DNA of 64,000 nt, taken from Lachnospiraceae bacterium. Lineage in GTDB: Bacteria > Bacillota > Clostridia > Lachnospirales > Lachnospiraceae. The DNA is taken from the NCBI GenBank assembly GCA_009911195.1, contig QXWV01000028.1, forward strand, positions 1 to 64,000. Direction: 5' to 3'. Every line of letters begins with the position of its first letter. Within the stretch, counting starts at the first letter, position 1. Under the pieces are notes generated by a model, which worked only from the letters and a program-made list of their open reading frames with translations, had not been told where the DNA came from and did not search any database. This document shows, one piece after another, positions 35,603-47,566 of this stretch. A program made the position numbers and the translations under genes.

Positions 35603-36682
35603 ATGATTATAAAATCGTTGGAACTGATGAATTTCAGGAATTATGAATTCCTGGATTTAAAGTTCAGTGAAGGAACCAATATTCTGTATGGTGATAATGC
35701 GCAGGGAAAGACCAATGTATTGGAAGCGATTTATCTGTCTGCTACTACTAAATCACATAAAGGAAGCAAAGATAAGGATATTGTAAGTTTCGGAAAAGAG
35801 GAAGCCCATATAAGGGCTTATCTTGAAAAAGAAGGAAATCAATATAAAATAGACATGCATCTTCGTAAAAATAAGTCTAAAGGAGTTGCTGTTGACGGAC
35901 AGAAATTAAAGAAAGCGGCAGAACTTTTAGGCTTATTGAATGTTGTCTTTTTTTCTCCTGAAGATTTGAGTATAATAAAAAATGGTCCTGCTGAGAGAAG
36001 AAGATTTGTGGATATGGAACTTTGCCAGTTGGATAATTTTTATCTGTATAATCTGAATCATTATAATAAAATCGTCAATCAGAGAAATAAACTTTTAAAA
36101 GATATATATTTCAATCCCCAACTGAAAGATACCCTTAATATATGGGATTCCCAATTAGTTTCTTTTGGCAGCAAAATTATAGAAAGACGGCGTGTTTTTA
36201 TAAAACAGCTCAATGAAATTATTTATGGGATACATAAAAAATTATCGGGGGATAAAGAAGAACTTGTGATTCACTATGAGCCGGATGTGGAGATTGAAAA
36301 TTTTGAGGATGCCTTGAAAAATAGCCAGGAGAAGGATATGAGGCTGAAACAGACCCATGTAGGCCCCCATAGGGATGACTTTTCTTTTCTATCTGAAAAT
36401 ATAGATATCCGTAAATTTGGTTCCCAGGGGCAGCAAAGAACCGCTGCTTTATCTTTAAAGCTTTCGGAAATAGAACTGGTGAAAAAAATAACAAAGGATA
36501 CCCCGGTATTATTGCTGGATGATGTTTTGTCGGAATTAGACAGCAGCAGGCAGAATTATCTTTTAAATAGTATAGGGGATATACAGACAATTATAACTTG
36601 TACCGGTTTGGATGAATTCGTCAATAACCGGTTTGAAATAAATAAAATATTTAAAGTGGTAGAAGGAACGATACAGGAGTAA
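35603..36682 (+). CDS. recF: RecF recombination/repair ATPase
   Basis: A 359-residue SMC-like ABC ATPase. Walker A GDNAQGKTN (about 30-38), the signature FGSQGQQRTAALSLK and Walker B LLLDDVLSELD are present. With RecO and RecR it loads RecA at single-strand gaps. It starts 26 bases after yaaA. The small DUF370/RemB gene often found between recF and gyrB in Firmicutes is absent; gyrB follows after 69 bases. Confidence 0.97.
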   Translation: MIIKSLELMNFRNYEFLDLKFSEGTNILYGDNAQGKTNVLEAIYLSATTKSHKGSKDKDIVSFGKEEAHIRAYLEKEGNQYKIDMHLRKNKSKGVAVDGQKLKKAAELLGLLNVVFFSPEDLSIIKNGPAERRRFVDMELCQLDNFYLYNLNHYNKIVNQRNKLLKDIYFNPQLKDTLNIWDSQLVSFGSKIIERRRVFIKQLNEIIYGIHKKLSGDKEELVIHYEPDVEIENFEDALKNSQEKDMRLKQTHVGPHRDDFSFLSENIDIRKFGSQGQQRTAALSLKLSEIELVKKITKDTPVLLLDDVLSELDSSRQNYLLNSIGDIQTIITCTGLDEFVNNRFEINKIFKVVEGTIQE

Positions 36683-38686
<2,004 letters not shown>

Positions 38687-38722
38687 GTAGTTGATAAATG
38701 ATAAATTAAGGATGCATAAAAA

Positions 38723-38738
38723 CTGCACAGAAGTGGAG
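38723..38738 (+). promoter_or_regulatory. Leader motif copy before gyrA
   Basis: CTGCACAGAAGTGGAG ends six bases before the gyrA ATG and supplies its GGAG Shine-Dalgarno. Two positions differ from the consensus. Confidence 0.5.
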
Positions 38739-38744
38739 TAATGA

Positions 38745-41312
38745 ATGGAAGATAATATTTTTGATAAAATCCATGATGTGGATTTAAAGAAGACAATGGA
38801 AAATTCCTATATAGACTATGCTATGAGCGTTATTGCTTCCAGGGCATTGCCGGATGTGAGGGATGGTTTAAAGCCAGTACAGAGAAGAGTACTGTATTCA
38901 ATGATAGAATTGAACAATGGCCCTGATAAGCCGCACAGGAAATGCGCCCGTATCGTAGGTGATACGATGGGTAAATATCATCCTCATGGGGATAGCTCTA
39001 TTTATGGCGCACTTGTTAATATGGCACAGCCCTGGTCCACCCATTATCCTTTGGTGGATGGCCATGGGAACTTTGGTTCTGTGGATGGAGACGGGGCGGC
39101 TGCTATGCGTTATACGGAAGCAAGATTGTCGAAAATTTCCATGGAAATGCTTGCCGATATCAATAAAGATACGGTGGATTTTGTACCTAACTTCGATGAA
39201 ACAGAAAAAGAGCCTTCCGTTCTTCCCAGCCGTTTTCCGAACCTTCTTGTAAACGGTACTACGGGAATTGCCGTTGGAATGGCTACGAATATACCTCCCC
39301 ATAATTTAAGGGAAGTTATAAGTGCTGTTGTTAAAATTATAGATAACCGGATAGAAGAGGACAGGGATACGGAAATGGAAGAAATCCTTCCTATCGTAAA
39401 AGCGCCTGATTTCCCTACCGGAGGAATTATATTAGGAACGAGGGGCAGTGAAGAGGCATACCGTACCGGAAGGGGAAAGGTAAGGGTACGGGCCGTAACG
39501 GATATTGAAACTATGCCTAATGGAAAAAGCCGCATTATAGTAACAGAACTTCCCTATATGGTAAATAAGGCTAACCTTATACTTAAAATTGCTGAATTGG
39601 TTAAATTAAAGAAAATAGACGGCATTACTGACCTACGGGATGAATCCGACAGGGAAGGTATGCGGATTGTTATAGAACTCAGGCGGGATGCCAATGCCAA
39701 TGTAATTATAAACCAGCTTTATAAACATACCCAGATGCAGGATACCTTTGGCATTATTATGCTTGCTCTGGTAAATAATGAACCGAAGGTTATGAATCTT
39801 CTCGATATGCTTACGAATTATCTTGCCCATCAGGAAGAGGTAGTAACGAGAAGGACAAAATATGATTTAAATAAAGCGGAAGAAAGAGACCATATTTTAC
39901 AGGGGTTATTGATTGCCCTTGACCATATCGACGAAGTAATCCAGATTATTAGAAGCAGCGAAAACGTACAAAAGGCAAAGGAAAGGCTGATTGAACGTTT
40001 CGGCTTCAGCGATGCGCAGGCACAGGCTATTGTAGATATGAGGCTGCGTACCCTTACCGGATTGGAAAGGGATAAAATTGAGAATGAGCATAAAGAGCTG
40101 TTAGCTAAAATTGCGGAGTTGAAGGCAATTTTGGCCGACAGAAAATTGCTTCTTGGAGTAATAAGGGATGAAATATCCATTATTTCGGATAAATACGGCG
40201 ATGACAGAAAAAGCACGATAGGTTTTGATGCCTATGACATATCAATGGAAGATTTAATACCGAAAGATAATACTATCATTGCCATGACCAGCCTCGGATA
40301 TATAAAGAGAATGACCATTGACAATTTTAAGAGCCAGAATAGGGGCGGTAAAGGCATAAAGGGGATGCAGACCATAGAGGAAGATTATATTGAAGACTTG
40401 CTTATGACAACTACTCATCACTATATTATGTTCTTTACAAATTATGGAAGGGTATATAGGCTGAAAGCCTATGAAGTACCGGAAGCCAGCAGGACTGCCA
40501 GGGGAACAGCCATTATTAATTTGCTGCAGCTCAATCCCGGAGAAAAGATATCCGCCATTATCCCTATAAAGGATTATGAAAACGATAAGAATCTCTTTAT
40601 GGCTACAAAAAAAGGTATTGTAAAGAAGACCCATATAATTGAATATAGCAATGTAAGGAAAAATGGGCTGGCTGCTATTAATCTCCGTGAAGATGATGAA
40701 TTAATTGAAGTTAAAATAACAGATAAAGATACGGATGTTTTCCTCGTGACTAAGCAAGGTGTATGTATCCGTTTTAAAGAGACGGATGTCAGGTCTACGG
40801 GAAGGATGTCCATGGGCGTAATAGGAATGAACCTAAATGATGGGGATGAAGTAGTAGGTATGCAGTTAGACCATCAGGGGGATTCCCTCCTTATTGTATC
40901 GGAAAACGGTATGGGCAAGAGAACCTATCTGGAAGAGTTTTCGGTTCAAAAAAGGGGAGGAAAAGGCGTTAAATGCTATAAGATTACGGAGAAGACGGGA
41001 TATGTAGTGGGAGTAAAGGGAGTTAATGATGACCATGAAATCATGATGATTACTAATTTAGGCACTGTTATCCAATTAAGGATGGAAGATATATCCACTC
41101 TTGGGAGAGTTACATCCGGTGTGAAAATGATAAATCTGGATGAAGGCTCCAAAGTAGCTAAAATCGCAAAAGTAAGGGAAAAGGTATCGGATGGAGACCA
41201 CGAATTCGATAATTTTGAAGATGCACTGGAGGATATACCGGAAAGTGAAAAACATCCTGTAATTTCTGATAGCGAAGAAGAAGTGACATTGCCAAAGGAA
41301 GAGGATGAATGA
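38745..41312 (+). CDS. gyrA: DNA gyrase subunit A
   Basis: An 855-residue subunit with the catalytic Tyr123 in [10 protein letters not shown], the five-bladed C-terminal DNA-wrapping domain and the GyrA box region [10 protein letters not shown] (the canonical box is QRRGGKG, so Asn replaces the first Arg). The quinolone-resistance region reads [12 protein letters not shown]: Ser84 is retained but Gly88 stands where Escherichia coli has Asp87. An acidic tail ([12 protein letters not shown]) ends the protein. The first ATG at 38741 is out of frame; 38745 is the start. Confidence 0.97.
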   Translation: MEDNIFDKIHDVDLKKTMENSYIDYAMSVIASRALPDVRDGLKPVQRRVLYSMIELNNGPDKPHRKCARIVGDTMGKYHPHGDSSIYGALVNMAQPWSTHYPLVDGHGNFGSVDGDGAAAMRYTEARLSKISMEMLADINKDTVDFVPNFDETEKEPSVLPSRFPNLLVNGTTGIAVGMATNIPPHNLREVISAVVKIIDNRIEEDRDTEMEEILPIVKAPDFPTGGIILGTRGSEEAYRTGRGKVRVRAVTDIETMPNGKSRIIVTELPYMVNKANLILKIAELVKLKKIDGITDLRDESDREGMRIVIELRRDANANVIINQLYKHTQMQDTFGIIMLALVNNEPKVMNLLDMLTNYLAHQEEVVTRRTKYDLNKAEERDHILQGLLIALDHIDEVIQIIRSSENVQKAKERLIERFGFSDAQAQAIVDMRLRTLTGLERDKIENEHKELLAKIAELKAILADRKLLLGVIRDEISIISDKYGDDRKSTIGFDAYDISMEDLIPKDNTIIAMTSLGYIKRMTIDNFKSQNRGGKGIKGMQTIEEDYIEDLLMTTTHHYIMFFTNYGRVYRLKAYEVPEASRTARGTAIINLLQLNPGEKISAIIPIKDYENDKNLFMATKKGIVKKTHIIEYSNVRKNGLAAINLREDDELIEVKITDKDTDVFLVTKQGVCIRFKETDVRSTGRMSMGVIGMNLNDGDEVVGMQLDHQGDSLLIVSENGMGKRTYLEEFSVQKRGGKGVKCYKITEKTGYVVGVKGVNDDHEIMMITNLGTVIQLRMEDISTLGRVTSGVKMINLDEGSKVAKIAKVREKVSDGDHEFDNFEDALEDIPESEKHPVISDSEEEVTLPKEEDE

Positions 41313-41352
41313 TATTTAAATAAAATTTAAAATATTTGTAATTCTATGAAAA

Positions 41353-41428
41353 GGACTGTTGCAATAAATCGGATTTGTGCGATGTAACCATATATCGCGT
41401 AAATATCGAATTTTGCAGCAGTCTCTTT
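41353..41428 (+). terminator. Long hairpin after gyrA (GCTGTTGCA family)
   Basis: AAAGGACTGTTGCAA (from 41350) and TTGCAGCAGTCTCTTT (to 41428) are complementary with few mismatches around a 45-base interior. Arm sequence resembles the jag-mnmE terminator at 29225-29272. The following T-run is short. Confidence 0.5.
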
Positions 41429-41444
41429 AGTAATAACAATATTT

Positions 41445-42881
41445 TTAAGGAAGATGGGTTAAGATAGGGGAATATCCGCCACCTTTCTTCCAAAGGATAG
41501 TAAGAGGAGTCAGATTATAATTTTTTATTTCATAACCGCCAGGTACAGGCGCTATGGTAAAATGGGCCATTCCGCCTTTGATACAGGATATTTCCGGCTG
41601 GGCGCTGACAAAATTTCCGATGGAATAGTATATCAGCATTTTGTGTCCATCCGTACCTTCCAACATCTCATAAGGCTGTAATAGATGAGGATGTGTTCCT
41701 ATTACTGCATTTACCTTATTTTCAAGGAAAAAGGAAGCCCATTTTTTCTGAAAATCATCTATTTCTTCCATATTTTCCGTTCCCCAATGTACAAATATAA
41801 TAATAAAATCTGCTTCTTGCCGGGCTTTTTCAATATCCTTTTGTATTTGGCCTTCGTCTTCCAGAAGATGGACCATATACGGGTATCCATCCGGTAAAGG
41901 AATACCGTTTGTGCCATAGGTATAGTTGAACAGGGCAAATTTTATATTTTTCTTCATGATAATTTCATAAGGCTTATTTTCCTGTTCTTCCGTTGTTTGT
42001 ATGCCAAGGCATAACATTTTGTTTTCAGTAAAGAAATTTTTTGTGGTTTGGATTCCTTCTATTCCCTGGTCAAGCGCATGGTTTGTAGAGCAAGTGGCCA
42101 CATCGAACCCTGCATCCACGATGGCTTCCCCTACTTGAATGGGCGTTCCGAACCTTGGATAGTCGCTGTATTTGTAAGAATCCGTTACAAAAGGCGTTTC
42201 CTGATTGATAATGGCAATGTCATTTTTGTCAATGGCTTCTTTTATTCCTTCATATAGAAAATTGAAATTTCCGTCATGATTTAATCCATAAGTATAAATA
42301 GGCTGGTGAATCAGGTTATCCCCGAATATTGTAAATGAAACTTCTGCATCTTCCTTTGTAAATCCCCAGTCATCCCATTTCCAGTAACTAATTTCCCCCA
42401 TAGGGTCAGTCAATAACAGGTATTCACCATATTTCTTTTTTCCGCCGGAAGAAATTTTTTCCACATCCTGGCCGATATAGGAGGACATCCATTTGGGCAG
42501 GATTTCATTTTCTGCATATTCATAAACAAAGATATGTTGAAACCATTTCTTTTCATCTTTTTTTATCCAAAATGGTTTATATTTTCCGAATATTCCCTTT
42601 TTCCAGCATAGAAGTATCAATTCATCCATACCATCATGGTCGATATCAGCAGAAAGTATCTGCTGTACTTTTACTTCTTTGGGGGATTTCCATATTTCCC
42701 GGTTTTCATTTATAACATGGACAGTTTTATTTTTCAGGGAAATACTAAAACTTCCCGATGTACCGGTTATATAATTATCTTCCCATTCAACCCATCCGGG
42801 GCAAAATGTACCATAACTCCAAAGAATATATAAAATTATGCCAATTAGAACAAGTAAAATTGATATATTTTTTAATTTCAT
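41445..42881 (-). CDS. CapA/PgsA-like metallophosphoesterase-fold protein
   Basis: A 478-residue protein with an N-terminal membrane anchor (about 5-24), a region with an Asp-rich FG-GAP-like motif DIDHDGMDELILLC (about 80-93), and a C-terminal PGA_cap domain (about 180-440): FTIFGDNLIH, NQETPFV, STNHALDQG, FVHWGTE and GTHPHLLQPYE, giving Asp, Glu, Asn and His ligands. The domain is found in poly-gamma-glutamate capsule proteins but is also widespread without capsule genes. Likely exposed outside the membrane. It lies 16 bases downstream of the DUF3160 lipoprotein gene, so the two form an operon. Confidence 0.88.
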   Translation of the reverse strand: MKLKNISILLVLIGIILYILWSYGTFCPGWVEWEDNYITGTSGSFSISLKNKTVHVINENREIWKSPKEVKVQQILSADIDHDGMDELILLCWKKGIFGKYKPFWIKKDEKKWFQHIFVYEYAENEILPKWMSSYIGQDVEKISSGGKKKYGEYLLLTDPMGEISYWKWDDWGFTKEDAEVSFTIFGDNLIHQPIYTYGLNHDGNFNFLYEGIKEAIDKNDIAIINQETPFVTDSYKYSDYPRFGTPIQVGEAIVDAGFDVATCSTNHALDQGIEGIQTTKNFFTENKMLCLGIQTTEEQENKPYEIIMKKNIKFALFNYTYGTNGIPLPDGYPYMVHLLEDEGQIQKDIEKARQEADFIIIFVHWGTENMEEIDDFQKKWASFFLENKVNAVIGTHPHLLQPYEMLEGTDGHKMLIYYSIGNFVSAQPEISCIKGGMAHFTIAPVPGGYEIKNYNLTPLTILWKKGGGYSPILTHLP

Positions 42882-42897
42882 GTATGTAAGTTTTTTT

Positions 42898-45114
42898 CTA
42901 ATCGTTCAAATATCTATAATTCTGTGTCCATTGAGGATGTTCTATAGGTTTTTCATCGAAATTCCAGTTTCCGTCCTCGTCTGCCTGATAACCCATCATA
43001 TAGCGCCATTTTGAATCCGTAAGTCGGTCTTCAAGAGGCCAGGGGAACTGATAAAAAGAATAAACGCTTCCTTTTGCTATTTTTACTTTTCCGTCCACTT
43101 TGACTGCTACATAGATGGTAGAAGGATTTCCTGTTGCAATTTCCAGTACTTGCCCATTTGGGTCTGTGGCAATATCCACTACAATAGAGGCCGGAAGTTC
43201 CTGGGTATCTATTCCATCGGTCTTTTTTGGTAAGGTATCTATCCAGAAATGTTCCAGGTTTCCTCCATAAGTTCTAATAAATTCGTATTCTTCATCGGTC
43301 AGAACTTCATCCTGCAACTCTTTTTTAGAAATAACAAAGAATTTTTCTGCCATTTCTTTTAACCTCATCAGGTTTTCTTCATCTATTTTATCCAGCATCC
43401 CATATTTGTTTAACCCTTCTGCGGTCAGGCTGGCAAGGTGGGCAAATCTTGAATATATGAGAGGTTCCGGCTCCACGTATCCTCTGTCATCCGGTTCTTG
43501 TTCCATATCCCATCCCATTTCCGCTAAAATCTGTTTTGTATAAAGAACTGTATCATGTTTTAGTTCCGCAAAACTGCCGGAAAAACATTCCAGATTCTTT
43601 TTTGTCCATTCTGCATTTTGCATGAAGAAAGGGTAGCCCTCCCCCTTTTCTTCCAGAAGGGGGCGGAGGGTATTCAGCCAGTTGGCATAAAGGCTGGACA
43701 TCCATAATTTCTGGTTGGAATTTGATAATCCCTCTTTAATCTTTTCCATGTTTTCCGAATAGTTTTCATATTCAGTATCGCCCTGTTCGTCCAAAATTTT
43801 AAGCGCCATATCGGAACCGAGGGCTGCGGGAATATCCAATACATCAGGCAGCATACGATAATCCCCGGAATTGTTATTTTTTACATTGTCATAAATGAGC
43901 TGCTGCATAATTGCTGCATCTATGGTAAAACGTTGCCCCATAAAACGGAATCCCGGTATTACATTGCCTTCCCATTCCATAAGAGGAATAGAATTTATCT
44001 TAGGAGGTTCAAGGTTTGCTGTCATTTCATGGAATTTATTAAATTTTTCCTGGTTATTAGCCAAATCATTGACTGATACATTTTCGCCATAAGCGGCTTT
44101 TATCAGAGGCCAATATTCAAAAACGCCGGAATCGTCGCTTGCCCCTGCAAAAAAAGATGTGACGGCATAAATACCTTTCCATAATTCATAACTTTCAGCA
44201 TCTTCCGCTAAAGCCATAGTAATTAAAAGGGCGCTTCTATCCAGTTCTTCTTTATCCTGTCGAAAATGGATTCTCCCATACCACATCATCGCCTTGAAAT
44301 AGGATTCCAACTGTTCATCGCCCTCATAATACCCTCTGGGGATATACTGGCTGTAATCTTCTTCATCTTCCGTTATTGTGGAATTTGATATCCCGGCTGC
44401 CGAATTAATTTTTTCCAATTCCTGGCATATTTTCTGTTCTATGTAACCATAATCAGATATTTCAGCATTTAAAAGCTTTGCTCCTATGGCAAAGAATGAA
44501 ACATTACGGGCAGCAGCATCTTCCCATTCGCTTCCTTTTAATATTTCATATTGTTTAGCGCTGTTTTCCGTCATTTTTATACTCAACGATAAAAGATTAT
44601 CTGACAAATAATTTTTTTCAATATTTTTCATCAAATGGCTAAAATATAGATGGTAGGTATGCATCAGGGAATCCACTGTTATAAAATTGGGAATTAATTT
44701 GTAATTATTCCATTCATATACCTGAAAAAATTCACTGCCTGAAAGTTCATCTACAACAAATCCGTTTTTTATAAATTTTTCTTTCATCCCATCTTCCATG
44801 TAAAACTGCCATAGATTATCAATATTGCTTAAATCGGGCTCAATCGTATAGGGCTCAATACATGGTGTGGGAATTTCTTCCTCCTTTATATCGCTTAAAT
44901 TCAATAAAAAAGGTCTGTTGTCTTCATCATTAATAGAAGCAGCTATTGGAATATCATTTTTATTTTCGGAAGATATCTCATTTTCGTCCGCAGAAAGTGT
45001 TTGGGAGTCTTCGTTTGTATAGGAGGGGTTGCTTAAATATGAAAGGCCGCATCCGTTAAGTATACATATTATAAGAAGTATTGAAATTATATGTTTTACC
45101 GTTTCCTTTTTCAT
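42898..45114 (-). CDS. DUF3160 family lipoprotein
   Basis: A 738-residue extracytoplasmic lipoprotein. The signal peptide ends in the lipobox ILNGCG (Cys22), followed by a Ser/Asn/Glu-rich linker to about residue 60. The mature part is mostly helical, with NFITVDSLMHTYHLYFSHLMKNI and GYVEPEPLIYSRFAHLA, which I associate with DUF3160. Function unknown. It precedes the CapA-like gene in a two-gene leftward operon pointing toward oriC, against the local gene direction, suggesting later acquisition or independent regulation. Confidence 0.75.
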   Translation of the reverse strand: MKKETVKHIISILLIICILNGCGLSYLSNPSYTNEDSQTLSADENEISSENKNDIPIAASINDEDNRPFLLNLSDIKEEEIPTPCIEPYTIEPDLSNIDNLWQFYMEDGMKEKFIKNGFVVDELSGSEFFQVYEWNNYKLIPNFITVDSLMHTYHLYFSHLMKNIEKNYLSDNLLSLSIKMTENSAKQYEILKGSEWEDAAARNVSFFAIGAKLLNAEISDYGYIEQKICQELEKINSAAGISNSTITEDEEDYSQYIPRGYYEGDEQLESYFKAMMWYGRIHFRQDKEELDRSALLITMALAEDAESYELWKGIYAVTSFFAGASDDSGVFEYWPLIKAAYGENVSVNDLANNQEKFNKFHEMTANLEPPKINSIPLMEWEGNVIPGFRFMGQRFTIDAAIMQQLIYDNVKNNNSGDYRMLPDVLDIPAALGSDMALKILDEQGDTEYENYSENMEKIKEGLSNSNQKLWMSSLYANWLNTLRPLLEEKGEGYPFFMQNAEWTKKNLECFSGSFAELKHDTVLYTKQILAEMGWDMEQEPDDRGYVEPEPLIYSRFAHLASLTAEGLNKYGMLDKIDEENLMRLKEMAEKFFVISKKELQDEVLTDEEYEFIRTYGGNLEHFWIDTLPKKTDGIDTQELPASIVVDIATDPNGQVLEIATGNPSTIYVAVKVDGKVKIAKGSVYSFYQFPWPLEDRLTDSKWRYMMGYQADEDGNWNFDEKPIEHPQWTQNYRYLND

Positions 45115-45341
45115 AAATTATCCTCCATCCTTATATTTGGACTTTGATGCCTATATTGCCGAAAGAGAGCTGATTATTTATTATATCATATATTTCCTGA
45201 AAATTAGGAAAAATGAAAAATAACCTTTTATTTTTCTTTATAATAGGCTACAATAATCCAAGAATAAAAATGTGTAAAGAAAAAGGTCAATACCCGCAGA
45301 AATTATGAAGATACAAATTTGAGTGAAAGAAGCACAGAAAA

Positions 45342-45358
45342 GCTGCGCAGAAATGGGG
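45342..45358 (+). promoter_or_regulatory. Leader motif copy before the Ca/Na antiporter
   Basis: GCTGCGCAGAAATGGGG, five bases before ATG 45364, is an exact consensus copy. Confidence 0.6.
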
Positions 45359-45363
45359 ATAAA

Positions 45364-46326
45364 ATGGAAGTATTAGTTCAATTTGGATTATTGGTGATTG
45401 GTTTTTTATTATTGATAAAAGGCGCAGACTGGTTTGTAGGAGGTGCTTCAAAAATTGCGGACAGGTTTGGGATTCCCCAGTTGATTATAGGATTGACGAT
45501 AGTCGCAATGGGAACAAGTGCCCCGGAAGCTGCTGTGAGTATATCGGCAGCAGTAAAGAATACAGCGGAAAATAACAGCGCAGCAATTGCCATCGGAAAT
45601 ATTCTCGGAAGCAATATTTTGAATGTATTGTTGATTCTTGGTATTACTGCAGTCATTGTTACGATTCCAGTGCAGCTATCAACGGTAAAATATGAAATTC
45701 CTTTTATGATAATCATTACTTGCCTCTTGGCCGGGATAGGGTATTTGAAAGGCCATCTTGGAAGGATAGATGGAATTCTTCTATGGTTTTTTATGATTCT
45801 TTATTTCGTTTATCTGATTGTGATGGCCAGGAAAGGGCAGATTAGCGTAGGGGTAGAAGAAGGGGAAATAAAAGTAAATGAAAATATGTTTATGCTTTTA
45901 TTTCTTCTGTTAATAGGTATTGTATCTATTGTAGCCGGGAGCAATATTGCGGTGGATGCGGCTACAGCCCTGGCTAGGATATTTGGGATGAATGAACGTC
46001 TGATAGGGCTGACTATTGTGGCCTTTGGAACATCACTTCCGGAATTGATTACTTCTATCACTGCTGCGATGAAGAAAAAGGCGGATATTGCTGTAGGGAA
46101 TATTGTGGGCAGCAATATTTTTAATATATTGTTTGTAATAGGCACTACATCTCTAATTACCGATGTACCATATAATTATTCATTTAATTTTGATAGTATT
46201 ATTTGTATTGCTACTTCCATAGTCCTGTTTCTTTGTGTATTAAAGAAAAAGGAATTAAACCGCATCCATGGAGGTATTTTATTATGTATGCTGTTTGCTT
46301 ATTATGGGAAACTTATTTTCTTTTAA
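45364..46326 (+). CDS. Calcium/sodium antiporter, CaCA family (YrbG type)
   Basis: A 320-residue exchanger with ten membrane helices in two inverted halves. The alpha-1 repeat reads MGTSAPEAAVSISAAV and GNILGSNILNVLL; the alpha-2 repeat reads FGTSLPELITSITAAM and GNIVGSNIFNILF. The paired acidic residues bind Ca2+. The start at 45364 follows the leader motif; an upstream GTG at 45319 would place that motif inside the coding region. Confidence 0.93.
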   Translation: MEVLVQFGLLVIGFLLLIKGADWFVGGASKIADRFGIPQLIIGLTIVAMGTSAPEAAVSISAAVKNTAENNSAAIAIGNILGSNILNVLLILGITAVIVTIPVQLSTVKYEIPFMIIITCLLAGIGYLKGHLGRIDGILLWFFMILYFVYLIVMARKGQISVGVEEGEIKVNENMFMLLFLLLIGIVSIVAGSNIAVDAATALARIFGMNERLIGLTIVAFGTSLPELITSITAAMKKKADIAVGNIVGSNIFNILFVIGTTSLITDVPYNYSFNFDSIICIATSIVLFLCVLKKKELNRIHGGILLCMLFAYYGKLIFF

Positions 46327-46471
46327 CTGATATATGGGCGGCTGGCGAAGTCTGGCAACTATTTTTTTGAAATTAATAAAAAACAATTTAAATATTTTTT
46401 ATCTCGTTATATAATAAAAGAAAAGAAGACGGAAATGGACGGAAATTAAAAGAAAAATAATATGCGCAAGG

Positions 46472-46488
46472 GCAGCGCAGAAATGAGG
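46472..46488 (+). promoter_or_regulatory. Leader motif copy before the PfkB kinase
   Basis: GCAGCGCAGAAATGAGG ends six bases before ATG 46495. Confidence 0.6.
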
Positions 46489-46494
46489 GAAAGA

Positions 46495-47466
46495 ATGAAA
46501 AAGAAATATGATGTAGTAGCTTTAGGAGAGTTATTGATTGATTTTACGGATAATGGGGTAAGCAAACAGGGGAATACATTGTTTGAAGCCAATCCGGGGG
46601 GAGCTCCTTGTAATGTGCTCGCCATGCTGCAGAAGCTGGGGAATAAAACTGCATTTATTGGAAAAGTAGGGGAAGATATTTTTGGTACAAAATTAAAAAG
46701 CGTATTAAAGGAAGTAGGGATTGATACATCTGGGCTTATAATGGACAAAGATGTCAGGACTACTCTCGCTTTTGTGCAGACATTAAAAGGAGGGGACAGG
46801 GATTTTTCTTTTTATCGTAATCCAGGGGCGGATATGATGCTCTGTGCGAATGAAGTAAATAATAAACTTATTAAGAACTGCGCTATATTCCATTTTGGAA
46901 CTCTTTCCATGACCCACAAAGAAGTGAGGAAAGCTACGAAAAAGGCAATTAAAAAAGCAAAAGAAAGCGGGGCTTTGATTTCTTTTGACCCTAATTTGCG
47001 CCCGCCTCTTTGGAAATCTCTGGACGATGCCAAGGAACAAGTGGCTTATGGACTTGGACAGTGCGATATCCTGAAAATTTCGGATAACGAAATCCAGTGG
47101 TTTACAGGGGAAAAAGATTTTGATAAGGGGATTAAGAAATTGCAGGAAGAATATAAAATCCCTCTTATCGTATTGTCTTTGGGCAAAGATGGAAGCCGGG
47201 CTTATTTCAAAGGTTTAAAGGTGGAAAAACCGGCATTTATACAGAAAAATACCATTGAAACTACAGGAGCCGGAGATACGTTTGGCGGATGCTGCCTGCA
47301 TTTTATACTAAAATACGGCCTTGAGAACATGGATAAAGAAAAGTTGGAGAAAATGCTTACATTTGCAAATGGTGCTGCTTCCTTAATTACTACGAAAAAG
47401 GGCGCATTGCGCGTAATGCCGTCAAAAGAGGAAGTGAAGGAATTTATAAAAAAATTCAAGAAATAA
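46495..47466 (+). CDS. PfkB family carbohydrate kinase (fructokinase-like)
   Basis: A 323-residue ribokinase-fold sugar kinase. N-terminal signature GGAPCNVLAMLQKLG and C-terminal ETTGAGDTFGGC with the catalytic Asp are present. Similarity in layout to bacterial fructokinases (LGELLIDFTDNG start) suggests fructose as substrate. The start 46495 (MKKKYDVVALG) is supported by the leader motif; an earlier ATG at 46462 lies before it. It stands alone, with a terminator right after. Confidence 0.92.
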   Translation: MKKKYDVVALGELLIDFTDNGVSKQGNTLFEANPGGAPCNVLAMLQKLGNKTAFIGKVGEDIFGTKLKSVLKEVGIDTSGLIMDKDVRTTLAFVQTLKGGDRDFSFYRNPGADMMLCANEVNNKLIKNCAIFHFGTLSMTHKEVRKATKKAIKKAKESGALISFDPNLRPPLWKSLDDAKEQVAYGLGQCDILKISDNEIQWFTGEKDFDKGIKKLQEEYKIPLIVLSLGKDGSRAYFKGLKVEKPAFIQKNTIETTGAGDTFGGCCLHFILKYGLENMDKEKLEKMLTFANGAASLITTKKGALRVMPSKEEVKEFIKKFKK

Positions 47467-47478
47467 GGAATATAGTAA

Positions 47479-47518
47479 ACCCATATATGATTGCAATAAA
47501 TTATATATGGGTTTTTAT
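47479..47518 (+). terminator. Rho-independent terminator after the PfkB kinase
   Basis: ACCCATATAT and ATATATGGGT arms with a TTTTTATTT tail. Confidence 0.85.
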
Positions 47519-47566
47519 TTCATAGAAAAATCCGCTAGTTAAATATAAAAGAGAGGGAAAGAAGGT

